Positions 1 to 9,303 of a stretch of 64,000 nt of DNA are shown here, one piece after another. Both the position numbers and the translations under genes were made by a program. Within the stretch, counting starts at the first letter, position 1; every line of letters begins with the position of its first letter. The DNA is from Fulvivirga imtechensis AK7 (GTDB lineage Bacteria > Bacteroidota > Bacteroidia > Cytophagales > Cyclobacteriaceae): the NCBI RefSeq assembly GCF_000331535.1, contig NZ_AMZN01000044.1, positions 35,067 through 99,066 on the forward strand, read 5' to 3'. The notes below the pieces were generated by a model that had not been told where the DNA came from, did not search any database, and worked only from the letters and a program-made list of their open reading frames with translations.

Positions 1-2
1 TG

Positions 3-3000
3 TTATTGGCCAGGATCTTAAACACTAAATGGCATTTATACCCGGTCAGGTTCCGACTGGCTCACCAACTTGATATTGACCACCTGGTGAAGCTTATACC
101 ATTGTTGTTTGGTGATTCAAATTACCTCACCTGGCTTGAAGAAATATTCGATTCCGATGCAGTGGTAATGGCAAAAGATATTCCTGAAAAGGCAAGAAAG
201 GCCATTTATTTTGCCTTTTTTGAGGCTATTGCCGGTGCTCATGAGCAGGAACTGAACAAACTACAGTTTCAGGAATTACTGGCCTTGTCTATAGTGCAAG
301 CGTTGCCTGAACTGGATGAGGAGGATATCATTTGGATAAGAGAAGACCAGAGCTATAGTTATCTCGGGAAGCACATTCTTAAGAGATTGAGAAGCGTAGA
401 ACCTGCTGAGGAACAACGGCAATACGATAAGGCGCTTTTGCATGAGCTTATTACAAAAGGCACTACCTCCCGGACTTATAAGAACCAGTTCAAGACTGCA
501 CATGAATGGCAGCATTTCTTCGATTCGGTAATCACTTCAGGTGAAATTGGCCCTGGCGTACTTATGGGCAGGGAGGTCCACGAAACTTTCTGGTTGGAAA
601 TGGTGCCTTCGCTTGATAACAACCACCTCGAAAAACTGACCCTACAGGTTGCCACCTTTCAAAGATCTTCAATTGCGGGTGTGCTTGCCGAACTGAAGTT
701 GCTGGAAAAAGAACTAAGATCGGAGGCTGGTCCCGGAGCATTTTATCCCCTGGCAAAGGACATTTATGTGGTGTTGCTGCAAGCGCTGACCAGAAGCAGG
801 TTTTCTATGAGCGCTACCCAATTGGTGAGTATGCTGTACCGGGAGGTATTTACCAAATTGAAGAAGGACCGCACAACAGCAGTTTACAAAGAGTTGGTCC
901 GAAGTCTGGTCCTTCAATCGGAGCATCCGGATTTCGAAAGGCGGCACCCTCGCATCTCTAACTGGTTGGCCGGTGCAGTAAAAATGGAGGTTTTTGAACC
1001 AGCGCTTCCAAAAATTAAGAAGAAGGGGGCAGCAGGTATTGAAGTTGCGTACCAGGAGAAATACAACACTGCCGACCTGCTTCTGTTTTACATCGAAAAA
1101 GAGGTATTGCCTGATTGGGCAAGCCTGAAAAGTACGAGTGAAATAAACGCGCTTGCTGATCAGGCTATCCTGCATTTTGACCCGCAGTTGATGAGCCGGA
1201 TTGGCTCGGGTAAACTTGATATAGTTGCGATCCAGCGGTTGATCAGTTTATTGAAAACTGATTCCTGGCATCAGCTACTCGCTTATTTCGAACCTGCAAG
1301 GCACATCATGCTTTCACAAACCATCAGCGAATTGGTGAATTGGGCGCAGCGTCATTCATTCGTTTCGTCTTCTCAGGAAATGGAAATATTTCTGAGAACG
1401 CAGATGCTAGTCCTTAGCCTGGCACCCCCTTCAGGAATCCATGAGTATGATATTCGGCAGCTTTTAAGGATGGTGGCACTCAAATATGAGCAAGCTTACC
1501 CGGAGTTACTGGCCTTGCTATGGAGCGATTCTGCAATGTTGAAGAGTAAACTGCTGAAAGATGTCGTGAAGAAGGAGTATAGCTTCCATGTTCAGCAAAA
1601 AGGAGTGAGCTGGAGCGAATCAGGGGTTGAGGCCTCCGCAAGAGGAAAATATACCTCTGTGGATGCCATCTTACAGTACTTATTGCAAAGAAAAATTCCT
1701 AAGTGGAGCGCAGTGAACAATGAAAAGGATATTGGTGCACTTATCCGGGAAGGAATAAAAGCTGATCCTCAGGAGATAAAGAAAATCATTCATCGTGTCA
1801 GCCATCAGCCGGAGGCAATCACTGCATTTGCCAGGCTGTTAAAAATAGCAGACCTGGAGCGGGTACTTCACCTGGGGTATATGGAGGCTTTTGCGCGTGT
1901 TGAGCCCGTATTATATGACTTGATAGAGTTTCAAAAGCAAACAAACTTTTTTCGGACGTCACAATCGGATCTGAAGCATAGCCTGTTGACGTTGATGCTT
2001 CAGGTATTATCAAAGTGGGGTACATACCAGTCTGAAATAACATTATTTGCTGAATTTGTCGATGCGCTGGCAAAACAACACACAGCGGCTGGAAAGAGCA
2101 GTCTTTACCACGAGTTGGCGACCTGGTACGGCATGCTGAAAAGTGAGAGCCTGAAAACCCTGATAAAGCAGTCGATGATTGGAGCCGGTGACGATGAGGA
2201 GTGGGGAATCGGGGGAATTTTAAAGGAATATCGCGGGCAGTTTCAAACTTTCGATCTCATTGTGTATCATCTAAAAACGCGTTCTTTCCCGGACTGGGCA
2301 TCTATCAAAAATAAGCGGTCTCTGCAGAGCCTCTTAAACAAAGCAGTGACGGCTCAGGAAATGGCGGATATCCTTACCTCCGTGGTTGATGATGATATCG
2401 CAATAGCTGCCTTTATAGACCTGGTAAGTGAGAAAATGCTGGCTACAACCCTGGAGGTATTGGATAATCATCATTTTCGAGCATATCGCCAAATCATTGA
2501 TGACCTGCTCACAATCAAGATAGAAGGTAAGTTGCCTGTGGAAAAGCAGGAGCTAAAACAACATCTGAGCCTCCTTTTGGTCACGGAGCTTTCTCGGCCT
2601 CATCCACACAAATCTTCAGAGGAATTTGCCCTTTTTCTTATTAACCAACTAGCAAGAAAGATATCGATAGAGTCTTTTGAACTTTACAATCTGCTGGAGA
2701 AGGATCTGAAAAATTTCAGGAGCAGGCCTTTACAAAAGGCTGTACAGGATATGAGGCTAAGGGAGGCATATGTCGGCCCTGATGAGCAGGAGGAATCATC
2801 TGTTATGGCTGATATTGATACCCTGTTGTACATCATTTCACACGGAGCCATTCCGTGGTGGCATGTCAGGCGCACCAAAAAGAATGCTTCTGTGAAGGCC
2901 GAAACAGAACGGCTTTACAAGCTTTTGCTTCATGAACATATGACGGAACTCATGGAAGTGATCCGAAAGTCCGGTAAAGAGCTTTATTATCTGACAGCTA

Positions 3001-4535
3001 TTTTCAAAAATACCTCAGTCAATGAATTCCATCGAATTATTAATACTGTTGCTCCCGGAATGTCAGGATTTGTGATGCTGTATACACGTTCGCTGGAATC
3101 CCTGTCACGGAAACATAGACGACTTTCCTATGCAGAGGGTACTAATATCTACTTGTACATTTATCAGTATACACGCGACAGGAGCTCAGGCTTCACCGCT
3201 TCTGTTTTTGTTACAGAAATATCCCGGCACATTGCTGGTGCAGTCAAATTAGATAGGCATGAGTTTTTAAGTGACCTAACTGGTGCTACTGAAAGCTTAC
3301 TTCTGAAGGGTGAGCATAAGTTTAAACCGCTCCTGGATATTTTCCATGCCATCCGGCATAGCTCTCCACCAACTGAAAAAGACGAGGTTTTAGATGTATT
3401 ACACAAAGAAGAGGGTGGTGAGGAAATGGCTGAAGATTTCGGGGGTACACTCCGGCACTATCTTGAATATGGATCTTTACCATTCAAAACTGAACTTAAA
3501 AATTATAAGGATCTGGTGAAGGCCTTTGATCAGGAGGCGGACTCTAATCCTGCCGAAATAAAATCGGTACTACTCTCTGTGCTGGCGAGGCCTATGGCTA
3601 CCGAACGGATACTTCGTCACGGCAACCAATTGCTGCTGAAGATGGCAGCGCTGCTTTATGGCGTCAGGGAACAGGAGATTGAGGAATGGTTGTTCGGTAT
3701 AGCTGATTTTATGCATTCCACCTACCCGCAAGTACGTAGAGCAGCCTTTGGGGCTTTGGCCATGCAGGTATTACTGAAATCTATATCAACGCACAGGTCG
3801 GTTAAGTTTGACCCGGCAGCGCTAACGCGCTTGTACTTTGATAGGGCTTCCAAGGGCCATGTACCAGGATTAAAGGAAAATTTGGCAGGTGTTTTTCAAG
3901 TCTATAAGCCTGCAGCCGGGGTATCAACAGTATTTTTAAGAATGCTCGAAAAAACCATTCAGGAGGAGGCTAAGTATACTAAAAAGCCAAAAAAGGAGAC
4001 TCCGGTTGAAGAAAAACAGGAGCCGCTGGATGAGTCATTGCTGATCCACAATGCGGGAGCTGTTATATTAGCCAACTTTCTTCCCAGGTATTTCGACATG
4101 CTCGAGATGACAGAAAAGAGGGCATTTAAAGACATGGAAACCGCTGCCCGGGCCGTACATCTGGTGCAATACCTTGTTACCGGGCAGACAGAAACGGCAG
4201 AGCATGAATTGGTACTGAACAAGGTGCTATGCGGACTGGAGTTGGCCTACCCTGTCGAACGTTCGATTGAACTTACACCCAGGGAAAAGGAAGTATCCGA
4301 AAGTTTGTTAAAAGGCGTGCTACAGAACTGGGATAAACTAAAAAGTGCGTCTATTGAGGCCCTGAGAGAAGGTTTTTTGGTGAGGGATGGACATTTGAGT
4401 GAAACACCTCACAATTGGGAACTCAAGGTGGAAACCAGCGGCAGAGATATTTTATTGGATTTCTTACCTTGGTCATTTAATACGATCAAACTATCTTGGA
4501 TGGAGAAAAGCCTTAACGTACATTGGAGAAAATAG
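3..4535 (+). CDS. Contractile injection system tape-measure protein (5' end probably outside window)
   Basis: Very large protein (about 1510 residues visible) at the head of a contractile injection system operon. It matches the CIS tape-measure family, which sets tube/sheath length inside the assembling particle. Its position directly before the AAA+ ATPase supports this. A motif of the form LLxYxxxxxxPxWA recurs about five times, near residues 355, 552, 749, 935 and 1148 (for example LLLFYIEKEVLPDWAS and DLIVYHLKTRSFPDWAS), spaced roughly 190-210 residues. This suggests an internal repeat built by duplication. The frame is open to the window edge and the first possible start inside it is TTG at 6, so the true start is probably upstream. 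No signal peptide or membrane helix is visible. The family assignment is from memory of sequence style, not from a search. Confidence 0.75.
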   Translation, partial: LLARILNTKWHLYPVRFRLAHQLDIDHLVKLIPLLFGDSNYLTWLEEIFDSDAVVMAKDIPEKARKAIYFAFFEAIAGAHEQELNKLQFQELLALSIVQALPELDEEDIIWIREDQSYSYLGKHILKRLRSVEPAEEQRQYDKALLHELITKGTTSRTYKNQFKTAHEWQHFFDSVITSGEIGPGVLMGREVHETFWLEMVPSLDNNHLEKLTLQVATFQRSSIAGVLAELKLLEKELRSEAGPGAFYPLAKDIYVVLLQALTRSRFSMSATQLVSMLYREVFTKLKKDRTTAVYKELVRSLVLQSEHPDFERRHPRISNWLAGAVKMEVFEPALPKIKKKGAAGIEVAYQEKYNTADLLLFYIEKEVLPDWASLKSTSEINALADQAILHFDPQLMSRIGSGKLDIVAIQRLISLLKTDSWHQLLAYFEPARHIMLSQTISELVNWAQRHSFVSSSQEMEIFLRTQMLVLSLAPPSGIHEYDIRQLLRMVALKYEQAYPELLALLWSDSAMLKSKLLKDVVKKEYSFHVQQKGVSWSESGVEASARGKYTSVDAILQYLLQRKIPKWSAVNNEKDIGALIREGIKADPQEIKKIIHRVSHQPEAITAFARLLKIADLERVLHLGYMEAFARVEPVLYDLIEFQKQTNFFRTSQSDLKHSLLTLMLQVLSKWGTYQSEITLFAEFVDALAKQHTAAGKSSLYHELATWYGMLKSESLKTLIKQSMIGAGDDEEWGIGGILKEYRGQFQTFDLIVYHLKTRSFPDWASIKNKRSLQSLLNKAVTAQEMADILTSVVDDDIAIAAFIDLVSEKMLATTLEVLDNHHFRAYRQIIDDLLTIKIEGKLPVEKQELKQHLSLLLVTELSRPHPHKSSEEFALFLINQLARKISIESFELYNLLEKDLKNFRSRPLQKAVQDMRLREAYVGPDEQEESSVMADIDTLLYIISHGAIPWWHVRRTKKNASVKAETERLYKLLLHEHMTELMEVIRKSGKELYYLTAIFKNTSVNEFHRIINTVAPGMSGFVMLYTRSLESLSRKHRRLSYAEGTNIYLYIYQYTRDRSSGFTASVFVTEISRHIAGAVKLDRHEFLSDLTGATESLLLKGEHKFKPLLDIFHAIRHSSPPTEKDEVLDVLHKEEGGEEMAEDFGGTLRHYLEYGSLPFKTELKNYKDLVKAFDQEADSNPAEIKSVLLSVLARPMATERILRHGNQLLLKMAALLYGVREQEIEEWLFGIADFMHSTYPQVRRAAFGALAMQVLLKSISTHRSVKFDPAALTRLYFDRASKGHVPGLKENLAGVFQVYKPAAGVSTVFLRMLEKTIQEEAKYTKKPKKETPVEEKQEPLDESLLIHNAGAVILANFLPRYFDMLEMTEKRAFKDMETAARAVHLVQYLVTGQTETAEHELVLNKVLCGLELAYPVERSIELTPREKEVSESLLKGVLQNWDKLKSASIEALREGFLVRDGHLSETPHNWELKVETSGRDILLDFLPWSFNTIKLSWMEKSLNVHWRK

Positions 4536-4556
4536 TGTCAACCTTGATCTTGCATA

Positions 4557-5912
4557 ATGATGGAACTGTTAAAAAGTGAAACGAGAACCAGTATCCCTGT
4601 GATAAAGAAGGAGCTGGAATGGCTGAAAGCGGTCATTGAGTTTCGGTTCAATAATTATTTCAGCTCGGCCGAGGATGAAGACATAGAGAAGGTAACACCC
4701 CCCGACCTTAGTGATGATGACTCGATATATGCAAGGGTAATACTGGAAAATGATTTTAATACCACCGAGCGGATCATTCTGCTGATGGCGCTGGCAGTGC
4801 ATGTATCACCGGCTATTTATGATATATTTTTCACCAAAAATTCCAATTTCGACCGCGGGTTTACAGTTTTTGGTGGGGTAACGGGCGAAGCTCACAGTGG
4901 ATTCATTCCCACCGGGGAAACGGTGTCTTTTATAGTATGTGGTCGTGATCTGGAGAAGCGTTTTCAGCTACTGGATCTGTTTTCCGATGAGCATCCGTTT
5001 CATACGCAAAATATCCTGAGCCTAACAGGGATTAAAGACAGTGAACCGGTATTTAGTGGAGTACTATCTATCAGTAAAGAATATTTAAGCCTTTTAGCGC
5101 AGGGCAAAGCCTATCGCCCGCAGTATACTTCTTCATTTCCTGCACGTCTGCTAACTACCAAACTCAGTTGGGAAGATGCTGTTTTTGACGAATACACACT
5201 CAGTGATCTCGAAGAGGCTAAAGTATGGATCAGGCATGGAGAAGAGATCATGCAACATAAGCTGCTAAGCAAGCATTTGAAAAGAGGATACAGAATATTA
5301 TTTCACGGCCCTCCCGGTACAGGTAAAACAATGACAGCATCCTTGTTGGCACAGGAGGCGCACATGGACGTATACCAGATCGATCTTTCTTCGGTGGTGT
5401 CCAAGTACATCGGCGAAACAGAAAAAAATCTGGCGGGGGTTTTCGACCTGGCCGAAAACAAAAACTGGATACTCTTTTTTGATGAAGCGGACGCCCTTTT
5501 TGGCAAACGTACGCAGGTGCAAAGTAGTAATGACCAGTTTGTAAATCAGCAGGTAGCTTATCTTTTGCAAAGAATTGAGGATTTTGATGGAATTGTTATA
5601 CTGGCCACTAATTTTAAGGATAACATCGACAGCGCATTTTTAAGAAGATTTCAGTCAGTGGTCTATTTTCCAAAACCCAGAATGGAGCAGCGGCTGGAGT
5701 TGTGGGAAAAGTATTTTTCCGGGACGTTTGACTTGGTAGATGTGGACCTTGAAAAGATAGCGATGGACCATGAAATTACAGGAGGAAGTATCATTAACGT
5801 GCTCCGATATTGCACCATTGCAGCCAAAAGAAGGAATAGTAACAAACTCTATACCGATGATATTCTGAAAGGAATTAATAAGGAATATCATAAAGATGGG
5901 GTAACTATTTAG
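4557..5912 (+). CDS. AAA+ ATPase of the contractile injection system (Afp15/Pvc15-like)
   Basis: 451-residue AAA+ ATPase. The C-terminal half has a Walker A motif GPPGTGKT near residues 250-257, a Walker B motif LFFDEADALFG near 304-314 and an arginine-rich sensor/finger region DSAFLRRFQ near 358-366. The N-terminal half (about 1-215) is a family-specific domain. ATPases of this kind are a conserved component of extracellular CIS loci and are thought to act in particle assembly or tape-measure/cargo handling in the cytoplasm. The gene starts 21 bp after the tape-measure gene and ends 7 bp before the next gene, so it is part of the same operon. Start ATG at 4557; a second in-frame ATG follows immediately. 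No catalytic residue seems missing. Confidence 0.88.
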   Translation: MMELLKSETRTSIPVIKKELEWLKAVIEFRFNNYFSSAEDEDIEKVTPPDLSDDDSIYARVILENDFNTTERIILLMALAVHVSPAIYDIFFTKNSNFDRGFTVFGGVTGEAHSGFIPTGETVSFIVCGRDLEKRFQLLDLFSDEHPFHTQNILSLTGIKDSEPVFSGVLSISKEYLSLLAQGKAYRPQYTSSFPARLLTTKLSWEDAVFDEYTLSDLEEAKVWIRHGEEIMQHKLLSKHLKRGYRILFHGPPGTGKTMTASLLAQEAHMDVYQIDLSSVVSKYIGETEKNLAGVFDLAENKNWILFFDEADALFGKRTQVQSSNDQFVNQQVAYLLQRIEDFDGIVILATNFKDNIDSAFLRRFQSVVYFPKPRMEQRLELWEKYFSGTFDLVDVDLEKIAMDHEITGGSIINVLRYCTIAAKRRNSNKLYTDDILKGINKEYHKDGVTI

Positions 5913-5919
5913 TTTAAAC

Positions 5920-7164
5920 ATGACCTCATTTCATCAAATTTTATCCACTACCCGGCACGACCTCAAGCTCGTGCTCGATGGATTTATTGATGAAAAGATC
6001 CTGCTGGAAGCCATTGCGCTGTTGGAGCGTGGGGTGGCTACTACTTTGATCATCCGCTCAGATAATGAGGAGCGGCTTCATGATGATGTATTTTTGTTCA
6101 ATAAATGCCTTATTTTCATTAAAAAAGGTGGTGAGCTGTATTTGCATGACCATCCTGCACAAAATATTGCTATCAGTGATTATAAGCATGCGTTGAGATG
6201 GAGTGATGCCACAGAAGACCATATTACAGATGAAAATCAGGCAGCCGGAGTCCATCAAAGGCTTCGAACCTTTCAGGACCTTCTGAAAAAATCCGGACCA
6301 TTTCTCGAAGACGAAGATGACATCAATATCCACTTCACCATTACTGACGATATCATCCTGAAGGGAGATGAAGTCACACTGTCATGGCAGGTAAAGCATG
6401 CTTCGACAGTGATCATCGAAGGGCTTGGCGAAGTGGGGGCCACAGGAAGTAAGAAGCTACGACCCGGAGCTGATACCATCTTTAAAATAGGCGCTTACAA
6501 CACTGCGCAGTCACGATTAAAAACCGTATGCGTCAAGGTTTATGATGACATCCATATCAATTATGACCTGAGCTTTGCGAACCTCAGGACCAAACAATTT
6601 TCAAGCCTGGTGAAAGAGGAGAATTACCCCCATGTATTCGGAGTGGCCGGGGGTAATATCGTAAAGCTGAACTGGCAGGTGAAAGACTCCAATGTAGTTA
6701 ATGTGCTTCCTTTTGGGATCACCGGTGGATCAGGTGAACATGAATTTGTGCCTGTGGGCAATATGGAGATCATCATTGAGGCTCAAATACTGCATCGCAT
6801 ATTTCGAAGGAGAATTCAATTGCTTGTCTTTCCCATTCCTCTGTTCACTGAGAAGCTTGCAACTGTAAAACCTCAGCATGAGCTTCAATTAAAAGCAACC
6901 GATATACATGATATTATTGCTCAGGTGAAAAACAGGCAACAGGCTTACAGCCAGTCACTTCGCGTGCTGAAGGAGCAGGAAATAAAAAAGTACCAGGCAT
7001 TGGTCAGCCAGATTTGGAAAATAACTTTTGATAAATCTGATAATAAAATTAATTTGGATGAGGTTAACCGGAGTGTTTTTGAGAGGCTGAAACGCTATTA
7101 TTCAAATAAACCAGGCATTACAGAGGTGATCGACTCGATAAAATCTTATTATGGAAAATCATAA
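5920..7164 (+). CDS. Unrecognised CIS-operon protein with two Ig-like beta domains
   Basis: 414 residues, no signal peptide or membrane helix. I do not recognise a named family. The middle contains two Ig-like beta-sandwich segments, recognisable by LKGDEVTLSWQVKHAS (about 145-160) and GGNIVKLNWQVKDSN (about 244-258), each followed by a G-rich turn and short strands ending in a lone aromatic/charged tail. The last 90 residues are helical and charged (QVKNRQQAYSQSLRVLKEQ). The start of the following DUF4407 gene overlaps the end of this one by 14 bp, implying translational coupling. The function is unknown; an adaptor between the injection particle and the membrane module downstream is a possibility only. 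Confidence 0.6.
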   Translation: MTSFHQILSTTRHDLKLVLDGFIDEKILLEAIALLERGVATTLIIRSDNEERLHDDVFLFNKCLIFIKKGGELYLHDHPAQNIAISDYKHALRWSDATEDHITDENQAAGVHQRLRTFQDLLKKSGPFLEDEDDINIHFTITDDIILKGDEVTLSWQVKHASTVIIEGLGEVGATGSKKLRPGADTIFKIGAYNTAQSRLKTVCVKVYDDIHINYDLSFANLRTKQFSSLVKEENYPHVFGVAGGNIVKLNWQVKDSNVVNVLPFGITGGSGEHEFVPVGNMEIIIEAQILHRIFRRRIQLLVFPIPLFTEKLATVKPQHELQLKATDIHDIIAQVKNRQQAYSQSLRVLKEQEIKKYQALVSQIWKITFDKSDNKINLDEVNRSVFERLKRYYSNKPGITEVIDSIKSYYGKS

Positions 7165-8335
7165 GGCAGAAAGTGAAAATATTGCCCATATCAAGCCTTT
7201 AATGCGCTTTTTTCTGTTTTGCTCTGCAGCTAATCAAAACATTTTAAAAAGGTGCCCCTCTTCAGAAAGGCATAAATATGCAGGAGTGGGAGCTACGGTA
7301 TTCTTTACCGGCCTGCTGGCTGCTCTTTCAGGGGGTTATGCGATCTTCACGGTTTTCAACAGTACTTTTATTGCCGTTGCGTTGGGTATTTTTTGGGGTT
7401 TGCTCATTTTCAATCTCGACCGGTTCATTGTCTCTACCATTAAGAAAAATGACCGTAAGTTAGATCAATGGAAACAGGTGATCCCAAGGCTTCTGTTGGC
7501 GGTATTCCTGGCTGTGATCATTTCGAAGCCATTGGAGCTGAAGATCTTTGAACAGGAGATCACGGAAAGACTGCACTATACCGGAGTCCAAAAAATTGAA
7601 AATATAGATGCACTTTATGAGCAGAAAGTCGATAAGCACCGGCAGGCAATACAACAACTGAAAGAAGCCACGGAGCAAAAATTTGATGTCCGGGAAAAAT
7701 ATTATGAGGAGTATAAATGCGAATGTGAAGGTACCTGCGGTACCGGGGAGAAAGGTGTGGGATCAGAATGCTTGAGAAAGGAAAAGAAATACCTGAAGGC
7801 AGATGAAGAGTATAAGCTTGCCAAAACTGAAAATGATAAGGAGATCAGTATCCTGAGGACAACTGTTGAGGAGCTGAACCTGGAGCGTGAAGAATACAAA
7901 GAAGAATTGCAGGCATCATTTGCTTCCGGGCTTTTGGCAAGGCTACAGGCTCTTGGCGAGCTTCCCCCAGGTCCGTCTTGGGCCATTGTGCTGCTGCTGA
8001 TATGTATTGAAATTGCACCTATCCTCACGAAGTTATTGTCTCCGTACGGTCCGTATGATCACCTGCTAAAAATAGTGGAATACGAATATGAGATCGATGA
8101 GATATCTACCATTAACCTGAGAAATCAAAAGCTGAACAACCAGTTGACATTGATGGCCGGTATCGAGCAGGAGAAAGTGGAACAGCAGATTGTCCATAAC
8201 AAACAAACGCTGAAATTGATAGAAGAGGCTCAGGAAGAACTGATCAGAGAGCAGTTAGCCATTTGGGTGGAGAAAGAAAAAAGAAAATTGCGCGAAGAGG
8301 CGCAGCAGGAAAAAATCTATGCCGGAAGCAAATGA
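7151..8335 (+). CDS. DUF4407 family integral membrane protein
   Basis: 394 residues with the layout of DUF4407 proteins. Two adjacent helices lie near residues 43-92 (FFTGLLAALSGGYAIF, ALGIFWGLLIFNLDRF), a third near 110-126 (RLLLAVFLAVIISKP), then comes a long charged coiled coil (about 150-260), a fourth helix near 276-292 (AIVLLLICIEIAPIL), and a second coiled coil at the C-terminus. A cysteine-rich insert (CECEGTCGTGEKGVGSEC) interrupts the first coil and is unusual in a cytoplasmic or periplasmic coil. The gene overlaps its neighbours on both sides (14 bp and 4 bp), so it is made in step with the Ig-like and secreted proteins. The biochemical role of DUF4407 is not established. In this setting a membrane platform for the injection system is an inference. 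Confidence 0.8.
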   Translation: MENHKAESENIAHIKPLMRFFLFCSAANQNILKRCPSSERHKYAGVGATVFFTGLLAALSGGYAIFTVFNSTFIAVALGIFWGLLIFNLDRFIVSTIKKNDRKLDQWKQVIPRLLLAVFLAVIISKPLELKIFEQEITERLHYTGVQKIENIDALYEQKVDKHRQAIQQLKEATEQKFDVREKYYEEYKCECEGTCGTGEKGVGSECLRKEKKYLKADEEYKLAKTENDKEISILRTTVEELNLEREEYKEELQASFASGLLARLQALGELPPGPSWAIVLLLICIEIAPILTKLLSPYGPYDHLLKIVEYEYEIDEISTINLRNQKLNNQLTLMAGIEQEKVEQQIVHNKQTLKLIEEAQEELIREQLAIWVEKEKRKLREEAQQEKIYAGSK

Positions 8336-9303
8336 TACGAGCTGTCCTTTTATTCACCCTGTGTACTTTAATAGGCGTCTGCCGCGCTCAGAATGACACC
8401 AAACTTTATGTGGTAAAAGATACGGTGATCAGTGGAGTGGATACCCTGAAACTGATCCATACCAAAGTAAAGGTGTGGATTAAGGCAAAGAAAAGATTCA
8501 GCTTCGAAGTAGGGCCCGGTGATACTATTCTTTATTCTCTGCAAAAGCAGAACAATACCAGGATGAAGTACAAGGTAATAAAGCCCAATGAGGAGGAAAA
8601 GGAATATGTGCTGTCTGAGGATATAAAAAATATGCCTCTTGAAACCGGTGCCGGAGCAGGAAACTATACTCTGGAGTTTAAGAACCAGAGTTTTAAGACA
8701 AATTATGTAGTGATAGACCTGAAAAACGTTAAGAGTTGGAAAAGAATTGAAAAACTCAAAAAGGAACCTCCTAAACAGGATTCGGTATCGGTAGTGATTT
8801 ATGATACCATCCCCAGAGTGGTTTTGGAAGACACCTACTATATTGGTGCGAAAAAAAATATCAAGGCCGGTTTTGAAAAAGTGATCGCCTTTGAATTTGT
8901 TGCGGACTCTGTTCCCTGCTATTGGTCTTACCTGGTTGGCTTTGGGAAAAAGTACCAGGAAGACGTGAATGGCCTGGTGAATCTCGAAACGCAACAACCC
9001 GTTGGAGATCCTTTGGTAGCCTATTTTAATGGGAGGTTTCAGAGTTTTCTGCCTTCACAAAGCAACAGGGCAAAACTTAGCCTGAAAGGCCCTGGTGTTG
9101 ACAGGCATTTTGCAACTACGGATTTTGATACAACTTATGGGAGGAAAGGCGCATATCAGTTGTCTTTAACAAATAAAGATGAGGTAGTAGGTGAGTACGT
9201 CTATTTCAAAGTAGTAGCTTTTGATTTTGTGAAAAAAGAGGAAATAAAAGTGCCGGTTTCAGAGTATAAAAAAATGAAGATAGCCAAATGTTCAAGCAAA
9301 TAA
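8332..9303 (+). CDS. Secreted protein of unknown function, CIS envelope module
   Basis: 323 residues from the ATG at 8332, which overlaps the stop of the DUF4407 gene as ATGA. This start is preferred over a longer frame because it opens directly with a Sec signal peptide (MIRAVLLFTLCTLIGVCRA, cleavage before QN). The mature part is beta-rich and lysine-rich with no domain I recognise (VVKDTVISGVDTLKLIH near the start, YVYFKVVAFDFVKKEE near the end). It should sit in the periplasm or on the outer membrane; there is no lipobox. Its end overlaps the next gene by 16 bp. Coupling to the GH18-like and DUF4407 genes suggests a shared envelope task, which cannot be named from sequence. Confidence 0.65.
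   Translation: MIRAVLLFTLCTLIGVCRAQNDTKLYVVKDTVISGVDTLKLIHTKVKVWIKAKKRFSFEVGPGDTILYSLQKQNNTRMKYKVIKPNEEEKEYVLSEDIKNMPLETGAGAGNYTLEFKNQSFKTNYVVIDLKNVKSWKRIEKLKKEPPKQDSVSVVIYDTIPRVVLEDTYYIGAKKNIKAGFEKVIAFEFVADSVPCYWSYLVGFGKKYQEDVNGLVNLETQQPVGDPLVAYFNGRFQSFLPSQSNRAKLSLKGPGVDRHFATTDFDTTYGRKGAYQLSLTNKDEVVGEYVYFKVVAFDFVKKEEIKVPVSEYKKMKIAKCSSK

Noticed and set aside
7278..7463. Open frame in another frame inside the DUF4407 gene
   Set aside because: Fully contained in a coding gene with strong membrane-helix evidence; shadow only.
8263..8331. Longer N-terminus for the secreted CIS-module protein
   Set aside because: The extra residues (rich in Lys/Arg, in the overlap with DUF4407) would block the signal peptide; the ATG at 8332 opens directly with it.
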